From CAYMYN01 sp964394665 (GTDB lineage: Bacteria; Planctomycetota; UBA1135; GCA-002686595), in contig CAYMYN010000001.1 of NCBI GenBank assembly GCA_964394665.1, positions 186,001-250,000 of the forward strand: a DNA stretch of 64,000 bases, written 5' to 3'. How positions within the stretch are numbered: position 1 is the first letter of the stretch; every line of letters begins with the position of its first letter. The position numbers were made by a program, and so were the translations under genes. Below, one piece after another: positions 19,101 through 26,194 of this stretch. The notes under the pieces were generated by a model, which searched no databases, was not told the origin of the DNA, and saw only the letters and a list, made by a program, of their open reading frames with translations.

Positions 19101-19700
19101 CTCTTCCACGCTGGGCTGCTCGTCGAGCGCCTCGGCGGCCGCTCGGTGAAGCCCTACCAACCGGACGGTCTGTGGGAGGCGGTCGCCTATCCCAGCAGCA
19201 ACACCGCGCGTTTCGTGCAGGACGAGGGCGAGGCGCTCTACCGCCGCAGCCTGTACACGTTCTGGAAGCGCACCTCACCCCCGCCCTCGCTCTCGACCTT
19301 CGACGCGCCGAACCGCGAGTTCTGCGTGGTGCAGCGCACGCGCACCAACACGCCCCTGCAAGCCCTGGCGCTGCTCAACGACGTGCAGTTCGTCGAGGCG
19401 GCCCGCGGGTTGGCCGCGCGCGTGCTCGCCGATCCGCGCGTCGGCGACACATCCGAACGCGTCGCGATGGCCTTCCGGCGCGTGACCTCGCGCCAGCCCG
19501 AGGCCGAGGAACGCGAGCTGCTGCTGGGGCTGCTCGCAACGCTGCGCGCCCGCTTCGCCGCCGATCCGGCAGCCGCGCGGGCGTTGATCGCCGTGGGCGA
19601 CTCTGCGAGTGATCCGAGCCTCGACCCGGTCGAGTTCGCGGCCTGGACGGCGCTCGCCAACGTGCTCCTGAACCTCGACGAGGCGATCACCCGCGGCTGA
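16140..19700 (+). CDS. PSD1-type secreted protein: PSCyt1 (cytochrome c-like), DUF1549 and DUF1553
   Basis: A 1186-residue exported protein with the planctomycete domain order. A signal peptide (about 1-23) is followed by a cytochrome-c-like PSCyt1 with the haem motif CFACH (C48, C51, H52) and the distal M in RRMPP, then DUF1549 (ARLEAEGLAPAPEA ... NRNNPTTGEGG ... FLGLTLNCAQCHDHRYDP). After a middle region of about 430 residues with beta-type character (LGSDDSLRVWLDGAPLL) comes DUF1553 (NRLGLARWVVDPANPLTPRVTVNQHWQRFFGTGLV to the end). The second CAQCH could also bind haem. The family is thought to act in periplasmic redox or polysaccharide-linked metabolism, but no reaction is established. 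The DUF1501 gene follows after 15 nt, so the two form an operon. Confidence 0.93.
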   Translation: MRARAAVGFGVVWVGIAVGAFAGGGLEDEGPERVSFGRQVRPILSDRCFACHGPDAQGREAGLALDSFEGATAELEGGRRAVVPGEPERSELLARVTASDPRRRMPPVSSDKVVTAQEVELLRRWIEQGASYERHWAFVAPTRPEAPTVSDVGWPRDGLDRFVLARLEAEGLAPAPEAARETLLRRVTFDLTGLPPSPEELDAFLADGRPDAYERAVEGLLASPRYGEHMARFWLDAARFGDTHGLHLDNERNLWPWRDWVVDALNRNLPYDRFVVEQLAGDLLPDADLATRVASGFNRNNPTTGEGGLIVEEYLAKYAMDRVDTFGTVFLGLTLNCAQCHDHRYDPLPQRDYYRLLAYFDSLAEAGSDENALAPPPSLRAPDGALAGEIERATALARAARERLEGPDPELDAAQAEWEARLRERLAGRWTVLEPIAARASGGAEFETLPDGSLLVRGPNPERDVYELELDTDLADLRALRLEALTHPENPLGGVGRAYNSNIVLTGVELAWAPRGSSAAPRPVPLVRARADFSQPGFDVAATLDEDPVSGWAVGARIEDRRAEFFAAQPFGSADGARLFLRLRFESPHVQHALGRLRVSVSSDPTLAPVVLSPWRSLGPFRASNGDEAFATDFVDPTEIDTQASVTHAAAGDAPLAWVERPEFVDGPVHSLGDAEHAVVYLQRTLESPDARSLTLALGSDDSLRVWLDGAPLLSKRVARAAAPDQDRVVLELTPGRHELLLAVVNDRGGFAFASRIVGEDLGGLPLELEPSLVAATEEQPDDGAAQALRSHFRRHHSPTWRSERVRVEELEAARRELEERAPLTMVSADLEQRRETRVLVRGQYDQPGEAVDPGVPGVLHALPADAPPNRLGLARWVVDPANPLTPRVTVNQHWQRFFGTGLVATPEDFGSQGALPTHPELLDWLALEFVESGWDVKALHRRIVTSATYRQDARVTPRHLERDPANRLLARAPRPRLDAESIRDAALFHAGLLVERLGGRSVKPYQPDGLWEAVAYPSSNTARFVQDEGEALYRRSLYTFWKRTSPPPSLSTFDAPNREFCVVQRTRTNTPLQALALLNDVQFVEAARGLAARVLADPRVGDTSERVAMAFRRVTSRQPEAEERELLLGLLATLRARFAADPAAARALIAVGDSASDPSLDPVEFAAWTALANVLLNLDEAITRG

Positions 19701-19715
19701 GCCCGCCTTCCCGCC

Positions 19716-21161
19716 ATGGAACCGCGCATCGACGACGACCTCGCCCTCACGCGCCGCCGACTGCTCTCGGGCCTGGGGAGCGGGCTGGGCGCCGCGGCCC
19801 TCGCGAGCCTGCTGCCCGGCGTGGGGAGCGCCGCGGGCTCCCAGGGTCCGATGGGTGCGACGCACCACGCGCCGCGCGCCCGGCGCGTGATCTACCTGAT
19901 GATGTCGGGCGCGCCGTCCCAGATCGACCTGTGGGATCCCAAGCCCGCGCTGCGCGAGCTCTACGACCACGACCTGCCCGACTCGGTGCGCATGGGCCAG
20001 CGCATCACGAGCATGACCTCGGACCAGGCGCGGCTACCGATCGCGCCCTCGATCTACCCTTTCCAGCCGCACGGAGAGAGCGGCATCGAGTGTTCCGAGC
20101 TGCTCCCCCACACCGCCGGCATCGTCGATCGGCTGTGTTTGGTGCGGAGCCTCTACACCGAGTCGATCAACCACGACCCGGGCATGACCTTCCTCCAGAC
20201 CGGGCACGAGCAACCGGGCCGACCGAGCCTGGGCGCGTGGCTCTCCTACGGCCTGGGCAGCCTCAACCGCGACCTGCCGACCTTCGTCGTGCTGCACGCG
20301 CGCTGGAGCGCCCGACGCGAGGCCCAGGCGCTCTTCAGCCGCCTGTGGAGCACGGGCTTCCTGCCCACGCGCCACCAGGGCGTGACTCTGCGCTCGCAGG
20401 GCGACGCGGTGCTCTACCTCGGCGATCCGCCCGGCCTCGAGCGCGCCACGCGGCGCGAACAACTGGACGCCCTGGGCGCGCTCAACCGCCTGCGTCTGGC
20501 GGAGCTCGGCGATCCGGAGATCGCGGCCCGCATCGCGCAGTACGAGATGGCCTTCCGCATGCAGGCCTCGGTGCCCGAGCTGACCGACGTCTCGGGCGAG
20601 CCCGCGCACGTGCTCGACCTGTACGGCCCCGACGTGCACCAGCCGGGGTCCTTCGCCCACTGCTGCTTGCTCGCGCGCCGCATGGTCGAGCGCGACGTGC
20701 GCTTCGTGCAGGTCTACCACCGCGGCTGGGATCAACACGACAACCTGCCCCGCGACCTGCCCCTGCAGTGCCGGGACGTCGACCAGGCCTGCGCGGCCCT
20801 GGTGCTCGACCTCGAACAACGCGGCCTGCTCGAGGACACCCTCGTGGTCTGGACCGGCGAGTTCGGTCGCACGGTCTACTGCCAGGGCGCGCTCACGCCC
20901 ACGACCTACGGCCGCGACCACCACCCCCGTTGTTTCAGCGGTTGGCTCGCCGGCGGCGGCGTGAAGGCCGGATACGTGCACGGCGAGACCGACGACTTCT
21001 CCTACAACATCGTGCGCGACCCGGTGCACGTGCACGACCTCAACGCCACCCTGCTGCACCTACTCGGCATCGACCACGAACGCCTGACCTTCCGCTACGC
21101 CGGCCGCGACTTCCGCCTGACCGACGTCCACGGCATCGTTCAATGCGCCCTGCTCGCCTGA
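19716..21161 (+). CDS. DUF1501 protein with Tat-type signal, partner of the PSD1 protein
   Basis: A 481-residue protein of the DUF1501 family (alkaline-phosphatase-like fold, related to sulfatases). The N-terminus has a twin-arginine-like signal, TRRRLLSGLGSGLG (about 12-25), so folded export is likely. Family segments include YLMMSGAPSQIDLWDPKP, SINHDPGMTFLQTGHEQPGRPSLGAWLSYGLG, the metal-site-like VVWTGEFGRT, GRDHHPRCFSGWLAGGG and HLLGIDHERLTFRYAGRDFRLTDVHG. It is co-transcribed with the PSD1 gene 15 nt upstream. The pairing is conserved across planctomycetes and recurs at 26195-30755 in this window. Function is unproven; sulfated polysaccharide handling is sometimes suggested. Confidence 0.93.
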   Translation: MEPRIDDDLALTRRRLLSGLGSGLGAAALASLLPGVGSAAGSQGPMGATHHAPRARRVIYLMMSGAPSQIDLWDPKPALRELYDHDLPDSVRMGQRITSMTSDQARLPIAPSIYPFQPHGESGIECSELLPHTAGIVDRLCLVRSLYTESINHDPGMTFLQTGHEQPGRPSLGAWLSYGLGSLNRDLPTFVVLHARWSARREAQALFSRLWSTGFLPTRHQGVTLRSQGDAVLYLGDPPGLERATRREQLDALGALNRLRLAELGDPEIAARIAQYEMAFRMQASVPELTDVSGEPAHVLDLYGPDVHQPGSFAHCCLLARRMVERDVRFVQVYHRGWDQHDNLPRDLPLQCRDVDQACAALVLDLEQRGLLEDTLVVWTGEFGRTVYCQGALTPTTYGRDHHPRCFSGWLAGGGVKAGYVHGETDDFSYNIVRDPVHVHDLNATLLHLLGIDHERLTFRYAGRDFRLTDVHGIVQCALLA

Positions 21162-21198
21162 CCCCCCCGGCGTCCACGCCGCCCTCGTTCTTCCAGGG

Positions 21199-21453
21199 CT
21201 GAAGCGAGTCCGCGTCCGCGATCGCACTACGACGTTCCTGTGGTGCCTGGTCGCCACGTTCTTCGTCGGCGGCGTCCTCCTGGCGTTCCTCCCCAGGTCT
21301 TGGTCCGACTTCCTCATGGGCGGCCTGTTCGCTGGGCTCTTCGGCGTCTTCGTGCTGGGAGGCCTCGCCGCATGGACGTGGGCCTTCGTTCGCGCGGGCG
21401 ACGACGAAGCGCTGCGCCGGTTCGAGTTCGACCGCCTGAGTGGGGTGAGGTGA
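21199..21453 (+). CDS. Possible small two-helix membrane protein without a standard start codon
   Basis: An open frame of 84 codons reads like a real membrane protein: basic start (LKRVRVRDR), helix TFLWCLVATFFVGGVLLAFL, helix FLMGGLFAGLFGVFVLGGLA, then a charged tail FVRAGDDEALRRFEFDRLSG. There is no ATG, GTG or TTG before the first helix; the coordinate given assumes a CTG start. The frame continues open upstream into the DUF1501 gene. It may be a gene with a rare start or a remnant that has lost its beginning. I see no homologue by eye. The rest of 21162-21605 has no other coding signal. Confidence 0.3.
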   Translation: MKRVRVRDRTTTFLWCLVATFFVGGVLLAFLPRSWSDFLMGGLFAGLFGVFVLGGLAAWTWAFVRAGDDEALRRFEFDRLSGVR

Positions 21454-21605
21454 ACGCTTGTCCGTCGCGATTGCCGCGGATGTACCTCGCAACTGCGACG
21501 ACTCGCAGGCACCATGGTTGGCGTTCGTACCCGTTCGCGGGACCACGCAGGGTGGAGGCCGCGGAGTATGAGCACTCGGGAGGTTCGACCGTGCAGAATG
21601 CGCCG

Positions 21606-22037
21606 ATGGAGTTGCTCCTGACCGAGATCGCCGCGATCGTCGCGGCGCCCGACGATGCGGGGCGCTGGAACGCGGCCGCCCTGGCCATCGAGCTCTGTGA
21701 GGAGGTCGACGAGGATGTGCGCAAGGCCGTCGCCGAGCGCGATGCCGAGGCGCTGCGCGCGATCCACGCGAGTTGGATGGGCGGCAAGCGGCACTTGTTG
21801 CTGCACGATCGGGAAGTGCTGAAGCGGGCGCTCAAGGCCTATCGCAAACGGTTCAAGATCACGGTGCTCGACGCGGAGTCCTCGATCGGCGGTGGGCCGA
21901 TGAGCAGCGGACGGCGCTCCTCCATCGTCGCCATCACCCCGCCCGATCGGTATCCACCGGCGGTGTGGCAGGAGCTCGTGCGCCAAGGGCGGCTGCTCGA
22001 CGCGAAGCACGGCATGTACGAACTGCCGCCGGAGTAG
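21606..22037 (+). CDS. Conserved hypothetical protein, 143 residues
   Basis: A small soluble acidic/basic helical protein. The first half is helical (LLLTEIAAIVAAPDDAGRWNAAALAIELCEEVDEDVRKAV), the second has GGGPMSSGRRSSIVAITPPDRYPPAVWQELVRQGRLL, a glycine-rich loop and a short C-terminal helix. I do not recognise an enzymatic motif; the sequence looks like a conserved planctomycete hypothetical. The ATG at 21606 is chosen over an upstream open stretch (from 21240) because that stretch is Arg-rich and lies over the small membrane frame. It is separated by 263 bp from the AAA_14 ATPase. That gap holds a weak hairpin around 22091-22120 (GCAGGAAGCCC against GGGCTGCTTGC) that could end its transcript. 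Confidence 0.65.
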   Translation: MELLLTEIAAIVAAPDDAGRWNAAALAIELCEEVDEDVRKAVAERDAEALRAIHASWMGGKRHLLLHDREVLKRALKAYRKRFKITVLDAESSIGGGPMSSGRRSSIVAITPPDRYPPAVWQELVRQGRLLDAKHGMYELPPE

Positions 22038-22248
22038 CCCGCGAACTCCTGCGCGAGCGGTCCAGGACTAGCGCTCGGCCCGCCCTGCCGCAGCAGGAAG
22101 CCCTTCAACGGGCTGCTTGCGTCCCATCGGGGTCCCGACGATCGCGACCCGCGCGGCGGGGGCCGAGGTCGAGGGGCGTGCGCGGGACCGCCGCCCCGTC
22201 GCGGGCGATCGGGGTGAACGAAAAGGAGGCCAAACCACTCCAGCCAAC

Positions 22249-22289
22249 AACCATGAAAAGCGATAGGCTGGGTTACGATTTTCATGGTT
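22249..22289. promoter_or_regulatory. AT-rich inverted repeat upstream of the AAA_14 ATPase gene
   Basis: AACCATGAAAA (22249-22259) and TTTTCATGGTT (22279-22289) are a perfect 11-bp inverted repeat separated by 19 bp. The sequence is strikingly AT-rich against the surrounding GC. It ends 11 bp before the preferred ATG (22301), and the spacer contains TACGAT (22274-22279), a possible -10 box. It could be an operator for autoregulation or an mRNA hairpin. An in-frame ATG at 22253 would place the palindrome inside the coding region and add 16 residues. Confidence 0.5.
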
Positions 22290-22300
22290 TAATCCCCTCC

Positions 22301-23458
22301 ATGGCCATCCACCGCGGACGTCACCTCGCCGCCATTCGGACCGCGCTTCGGCGCAGCCCAGTGGTCGTCCTGACCGGGCCACGCCAGTCCGGCAAGACGA
22401 CCCTCGCCCGGGAGCTGGTGGCGGAAGACTCGCCCAACTACTTCGACCTGGAGGACCCGGTCGACGTGGCGCGCCTGGCGGAGCCCATGACCGCCCTTCG
22501 GCCGCTCGAGGGCCTGGTCGTGATCGACGAGGTCCAGCGCCGCCCCGACCTGTTCCCCGTTCTGCGGGTGCTCGCGGATCGCGCCGTTCCGAGCGCGCGC
22601 TTCCTGATCCTGGGCAGCGCGTCGGGCGAACTCCTGCGCCAGAGCTCCGAGAGCTTGGCTGGTCGCGTGGAGCACCTCGCCATCGGTGGCTTCACCCTGG
22701 ACGAGCTGGGCGCCGAAGCCGCCCCCGAACTGTGGCGCCGCGGCGGCTTCCCGCGCTCCTACCTCGCGACCTCCGAGGACGACAGCCTGGTCTGGCGCCG
22801 GCAATTCGTCCAAACGCTGCTCGAGCGCGACCTACCCCAGTGGGGCGTGCGTGTCCCAGCCGCGGCCCTGCTGCGCCTGTGGACCCTGCTCGCGCACTAC
22901 CACGGCCAGATCTGGAACGGCGCCGAGATCGCCCGCGCCCTCTCCCTCACGCCCGTCACGGCGCGCGCCTACCTCGACCTCCTGACGGATGCCCTGATGT
23001 TGCGCCCACTGCAACCCTGGCACGCGAACCTCAAGAAGCGTCAAGTGAAGTCGCCCAAGGTCTACCTGCGCGACAGCGGCTTGCTGCACTCTCTGCTTGG
23101 CATCGCCGGCGAGAAGGACCTGCAGACGCACCCCAAGGTCGGCGCATCCTGGGAGGGTTTTGCGATCGAGCAGGTGCTCCTCTCCGAGCCCCACGACGCC
23201 GCCTACTTCTGGGCCACGCATCAGGGCGCCGAGATCGATCTCCTGCTCCTTCGCGGCGACCGGCTGCTGGGCATCGAGTGCAAGCGGGCCGACGCCCCGA
23301 CCCTGACCCCCTCGATCCGCATCGCCCTCGAAGACCTCGGCCTCGCTCGCGTCGCGATCCTCTACCCGGGCCCGAAGCGCTACCCCCTGAGCGATCGAGT
23401 CGAGGTCGTCCCCCTTCAGCAACTCACCGAACCCGGCAGCCTCTTTCCGGACACCTGA
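22301..23458 (+). CDS. AAA_14/DUF4143 ATP-binding protein
   Basis: A 385-residue protein. The AAA_14 ATPase domain has Walker A GPRQSGKT (K32) and Walker B LVVIDEVQRRP. The sensor-like strand RFLILGSASGELL follows, then a winged-helix-like part (IARALSLTPVTARAYLDLLTDALML) and the DUF4143 C-terminal domain. That domain carries a PD-(D/E)XK nuclease-like pattern: GAEIDLLL followed by GIECKRA, keeping Asp and E-x-K. The family is widespread, often horizontally transferred, and has no firmly assigned role. The ATG at 22301 gives the usual short N-terminus before the P-loop. A second, diverged member lies at 50662-52056. The gene stands alone, with an unusual AT-rich palindrome upstream and a strong hairpin downstream. 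Confidence 0.88.
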   Translation: MAIHRGRHLAAIRTALRRSPVVVLTGPRQSGKTTLARELVAEDSPNYFDLEDPVDVARLAEPMTALRPLEGLVVIDEVQRRPDLFPVLRVLADRAVPSARFLILGSASGELLRQSSESLAGRVEHLAIGGFTLDELGAEAAPELWRRGGFPRSYLATSEDDSLVWRRQFVQTLLERDLPQWGVRVPAAALLRLWTLLAHYHGQIWNGAEIARALSLTPVTARAYLDLLTDALMLRPLQPWHANLKKRQVKSPKVYLRDSGLLHSLLGIAGEKDLQTHPKVGASWEGFAIEQVLLSEPHDAAYFWATHQGAEIDLLLLRGDRLLGIECKRADAPTLTPSIRIALEDLGLARVAILYPGPKRYPLSDRVEVVPLQQLTEPGSLFPDT

Positions 23459-23516
23459 CCCCACGGGGATCGGACGGGGGCTCGAACGGGCGCTGGCGCG
23501 TACCTGCGCTCGAAGG

Positions 23517-23551
23517 AACCCGCGCGGCCCCGGGTCGGGGCCGCGCGGGTT
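23517..23551. terminator. Strong hairpin between convergent genes, probable bidirectional terminator
   Basis: AACCCGCGCGGCCCC pairs perfectly over 15 bp with GGGGCCGCGCGGGTT around a 5-nt loop, followed by another T. It sits 58 bp after the AAA_14 stop and 29 bp after the stop of the convergent EF-hand gene. Confidence 0.7.
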
Positions 23552-23580
23552 TCGAGGCTCGGAAGTTCGCTCGCCGCGGG

Positions 23581-24261
23581 TCAGGCCTGACGGCGCTGGG
23601 GAGCGGGAGCGGGGCGGCGCGGGCGCTCGGGTGCGCCGAAGCCCGGGCCGCGGCGTTGCGGGCCGCGCTGCGCGTCGGGGCCACGGCGTTGGGGCTGCGG
23701 GCGCTGGGGCTCGAAGCGTTGGAAGGGGCGCTGGCCGGCCTGGGGCCGATGCGGGCCGTGGGGGGCGGGCGCTTCGCCGAAGCGCTCGGCGAGCCGCCGA
23801 CGCAGGAGCTGGCGTTCGTGGGGCGGGAGCTCGCGGGCACGCTCGATCAGCTTCTCGAGCAGCGGGCGCGCGGGGCGTTGGTGCGGGTCCCGGCGGCCGG
23901 GGGGTTGGGCTCCGCGGGCCGGGCCGCGGCGCGCGCCCTCGTCGGCGCGGGGCGGGGCGGAGTCCGCGTCCCGACGTTCGCCCTGCGGCGCGCCCCGGCG
24001 CTCGCTCCACGCCTTTCGGGCCGCCTGGCGCTCGGCGTCGTCGAGGCGGCCGTCGCCGTTGGCGTCGAAGCGCTCGAGCAGGTGGGTGCGCAAGCCCTCG
24101 AGCAGGGGGCGCTCGGTCCCCGCGCGGGGGGCGGGGCGCTGGGCGGGTTCCTGGGGCAGGGCGCGGCGCTCGAAGCGTGGGCCGCGTTCCTGGGCGACGG
24201 CGGGGCTGGCGAGCAGGGCGCCGAGGAGGCCAGAGACGAGCAGCAGAGTGGAGGTACGCAT
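23581..24261 (-). CDS. Secreted Arg/Pro-rich EF-hand protein
   Basis: A 226-residue protein with a signal peptide (about 1-23, LLLVSGLLGALLASPAVAQ). It has one clear EF-hand calcium loop, DANGDGRLDDAE, within a helix-loop-helix (about 63-80). The remaining sequence is low-complexity Pro/Arg/Gln/Gly (GPDAQRGPQRRGPGFG), with a helical PLLEKLIERARELPPHERQLLRRRLAERFG. Such EF-hand plus low-complexity exported proteins are common in planctomycetes; calcium binding is likely, the partner unknown. The ATG at 24261 directly precedes the signal peptide. It lies 105 bp downstream of the thioredoxin lipoprotein gene and may be in one unit with it. Confidence 0.75.
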   Translation of the reverse strand: MRTSTLLLVSGLLGALLASPAVAQERGPRFERRALPQEPAQRPAPRAGTERPLLEGLRTHLLERFDANGDGRLDDAERQAARKAWSERRGAPQGERRDADSAPPRADEGARRGPARGAQPPGRRDPHQRPARPLLEKLIERARELPPHERQLLRRRLAERFGEAPAPHGPHRPQAGQRPFQRFEPQRPQPQRRGPDAQRGPQRRGPGFGAPERPRRPAPAPQRRQA

Positions 24262-24366
24262 GGGGCGATCGAGGGGGTCGGGCCGGCGCGGAGCGCGCTC
24301 GGAGGCCCCCTGCAACCCGCCCGAAGGCCCAGGTTCCGCGCCCGCCCGTCGCCCCGGGCCCCGCGC

Positions 24367-24828
24367 TCAACCGCGGAAGCGCCGGGCGGCGCCGTCCAGC
24401 TCGCGGGCGAAGTCGGCCGGGGTCGTGCCGCCGACGACCGCCGCCCCCAGCGGAGCGCCGCTCGGATCGACGAACTGGATGTGCGGGATGCCGCGCACGC
24501 CGTAGCGGCCGGCGTAGGGGCGATTCTGCGCCACGTCGGTGTCGAGGTAGGCCCACACGAAATCGGCGTGCAGGGGCTGCACCTCGGCGCTGGGGTACAC
24601 GTTGGCCTTGTTCGCGCGGCAGGGCGGGCACCAGCTCGCCGAGAACACCAGCACGACGGGTTTGTCCTGGGCGCGGGCCTCGGCGAGGGCCTGCTCGTAG
24701 TCGGTGTGGAAGGCGGGCGAGCCGGCCGGGAAGTCGGCCTGGGTGCCCCCGGTCCCCCCACAGGAGGTGGAGAGGAGCGGCGCGGCGAGGAGGGGCAGCA
24801 GGGCGAGGGCTCGGCGGATGGCGTTCAT
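24367..24828 (-). CDS. Thioredoxin-like lipoprotein
   Basis: A 153-residue lipoprotein: hydrophobic signal with lipobox LSTSC (Cys at 23), then a thioredoxin fold. The active site WCPPC is at residues 66-70, after VVLVFSAS. The cis-Pro loop is GIPHIQFVDPSG, and AYLDTDVAQNRPYAGRYGVRG completes the fold. It is likely a membrane-anchored thiol reductase or isomerase acting outside the cytoplasm. The ATG at 24828 is the one right before the signal; the upstream frame is Pro/Gly-rich and was not used. The gene is on the same strand as the EF-hand gene downstream and is separated by 117 bp from the operon upstream. Confidence 0.85.
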   Translation of the reverse strand: MNAIRRALALLPLLAAPLLSTSCGGTGGTQADFPAGSPAFHTDYEQALAEARAQDKPVVLVFSASWCPPCRANKANVYPSAEVQPLHADFVWAYLDTDVAQNRPYAGRYGVRGIPHIQFVDPSGAPLGAAVVGGTTPADFARELDGAARRFRG

Positions 24829-24945
24829 GGTTGCGGCGGGGGTGTGCGGGGGGTGGCCCGTGGCGGCGCCCCCCGTGGGGCACCGGACCCGGGGCCGACA
24901 TCGGCCCGGATCGGGGCCCACCTGATGGCCCGCACCCGGTCCCGC

Positions 24946-25242
24946 TCACAGGTAGCGGCGCAGGAGGTAGGCGAGCACGGGTCGCAGGAGCCCGAGCCCC
25001 GCCCCGGCCCCCGCCAGCCCGACGCGCGCGGCGCGCGCGGCGCGCGCGCTGCCCCGCGGAGCGGCCACCCCCGCGATCAGGCCCAGCGCCAGGGCGCCGG
25101 CCACGGTGCCCAGGGGATGGCGCCGCGCGGCCTCGGGGATCAACGAGGCCTCGCCCAGGTCGTCCCGCAGGCGCCGTGCGCTGGCGGCGAGCTCGGCGCG
25201 CGCGAGGCGTTCCTGCAGCTCGAGGAACTCCCGCGGGTTCAC
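24946..25242 (-). CDS. Small membrane-associated protein, third gene of a DUF883/holin-X operon
   Basis: A 98-residue protein starting at GTG (25240-25242), which overlaps the TGA of the holin-X-like gene as GTGA. The N-terminal amphipathic helix (REFLELQERLARAELAASARRLRDDL) is followed by RRHPLGTVAGALALGLIAGVAA, a likely membrane helix, and a short Ala/Arg-rich second hydrophobic part. Proteins like this (DUF3618-like) accompany DUF883 and holin-X-type proteins. A role in inner-membrane stress or envelope organisation is inferred from context only. Confidence 0.7.
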   Translation of the reverse strand: MNPREFLELQERLARAELAASARRLRDDLGEASLIPEAARRHPLGTVAGALALGLIAGVAAPRGSARAARAARVGLAGAGAGLGLLRPVLAYLLRRYL

Positions 25243-25736
25243 GGTGTGCTCTCCGGCCCGGCCTGCGCGCGGCGCTCCCGGGCCTCGCGGCGCAATCGCT
25301 CGAGCTCGCGGTACTCGTCGCGCAGCTCGGCCAGTTGTCGGCGCTCCACGCGCCGCTGGACGAGGAACAGTCCCCCCAGCGCCGCGAGCGGGATCAGGAG
25401 CCCGACGACCAGCGACCCGAGCCACGCCGGCGAGCCCAGGAGCGCGGCGACGGCTCCGGCCAGACCCGTGAGCAGGAGCCACGCCGCGCCGCCCAGCAAC
25501 ACCAGGGCGAAGACCGCCGCCAGCGCGCCGAGGGCGACGCCGAAGGCGACCGAACGGGTTCCGACGCGCAGCTTGTCGCGCCGCACCTTCGCGAGGTGCA
25601 GCAGGTCGGCCTGCAACGTGCGCAGATCGGCGAGCACGCGCCGCCCGGCCCCGAACACGAGGTCGAGGAGCCCGGGGCCCGCCCCGGTCTCCCGGCGCGC
25701 GCGCCGGCTCGTTTCGGCTTCGGGGCGGGGCTCCAC
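25239..25736 (-). CDS. Phage holin-X-family (PF07332-like) membrane protein
   Basis: A 165-residue protein with a basic N-terminus, two adjacent membrane helices (FGVALGALAAVFALVLLGGAAWLLL and LGSLVVGLLIPLAALGGLFLV) and a C-terminal charged helix (RRVERRQLAELRDEYRELERLRREARERR). This matches the 'phage holin family' or actinobacterial holin-X group, which despite its name is mostly chromosomal and of unknown function. It starts at GTG, 12 nt after the DUF883 gene, and overlaps the next gene by GTGA. It is not evidence of a prophage here. Confidence 0.75.
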   Translation of the reverse strand: MEPRPEAETSRRARRETGAGPGLLDLVFGAGRRVLADLRTLQADLLHLAKVRRDKLRVGTRSVAFGVALGALAAVFALVLLGGAAWLLLTGLAGAVAALLGSPAWLGSLVVGLLIPLAALGGLFLVQRRVERRQLAELRDEYRELERLRREARERRAQAGPESTP

Positions 25737-25748
25737 GGGATCGCGCGC

Positions 25749-26051
25749 TCAGCGGCGGCGCAGGAAGAGGCTCAGGAGGAACCCGGCGCCCAGGGCGATC
25801 AGCACCGACTGGAAAGGTTTGGCGCGGATGTAGTCGGTGACGCGGTCCTCGCACTCGTCGATGCGCTCCCGCCCCTCGTCGAGGTAGCCGTGCACCGCCT
25901 CCTCGACCTCGTGGACCTTCTCGTTCGCCGCGTCGCGTGCGAGCACGCCCAGCTTGGCGAGGTCCGCCCGCAACTCCTTGATCTGCTTGCGCAGCCGCTC
26001 GACGTCGCTCTGCATGCCATCCTCCTCGATGGGATCTTCCGCCTCGGCCAT
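25749..26051 (-). CDS. DUF883 (YqjD/ElaB-like) membrane-tail protein
   Basis: A 100-residue protein: acidic start, a long helix (VERLRKQIKELRADLAKLGVLARDAANEKVHEVEEAV), the DUF883-type DYIRAKPFQSVLIALGAGFLLSLFLRRR with one C-terminal membrane helix. In E. coli, YqjD and ElaB are inner-membrane proteins that bind ribosomes in stationary phase; whether that applies here is unknown. It is the first gene of a three-gene operon (DUF883, holin-X-like, small membrane protein) with gaps of 12 nt and an overlap. Confidence 0.85.
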   Translation of the reverse strand: MAEAEDPIEEDGMQSDVERLRKQIKELRADLAKLGVLARDAANEKVHEVEEAVHGYLDEGRERIDECEDRVTDYIRAKPFQSVLIALGAGFLLSLFLRRR

Positions 26052-26194
26052 GGGGTCCTCTCCGCCGTTGCGCCCGCGCGGAGCCCCCGGCGTCGTGCGC
26101 GTGGGGACCGAGCGGGCGCAGCGTGCAAGACAAGGATAGCCCACCCCGCGCCGCTGGGCGGGACGAACGCCCGTTCCGCTCCCCGGGCCGGGGC

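Noticed and set aside
22038..23600. Second direct-repeat-bounded cassette around the AAA_14 ATPase
   Set aside because: I compared the sequences before and after the gene and found no duplicated gene end or direct repeat like that at 50484/53272.
25239..25736. Prophage, suggested by a holin-type name
   Set aside because: Holin-X-family proteins are mostly chromosomal; no other phage gene is near and the partner is a DUF883 gene.
22732..25833. 1033-codon plus-strand frame across several genes
   Set aside because: Runs through the AAA_14 C-terminus, terminator and antisense of four minus-strand genes with intact domains.
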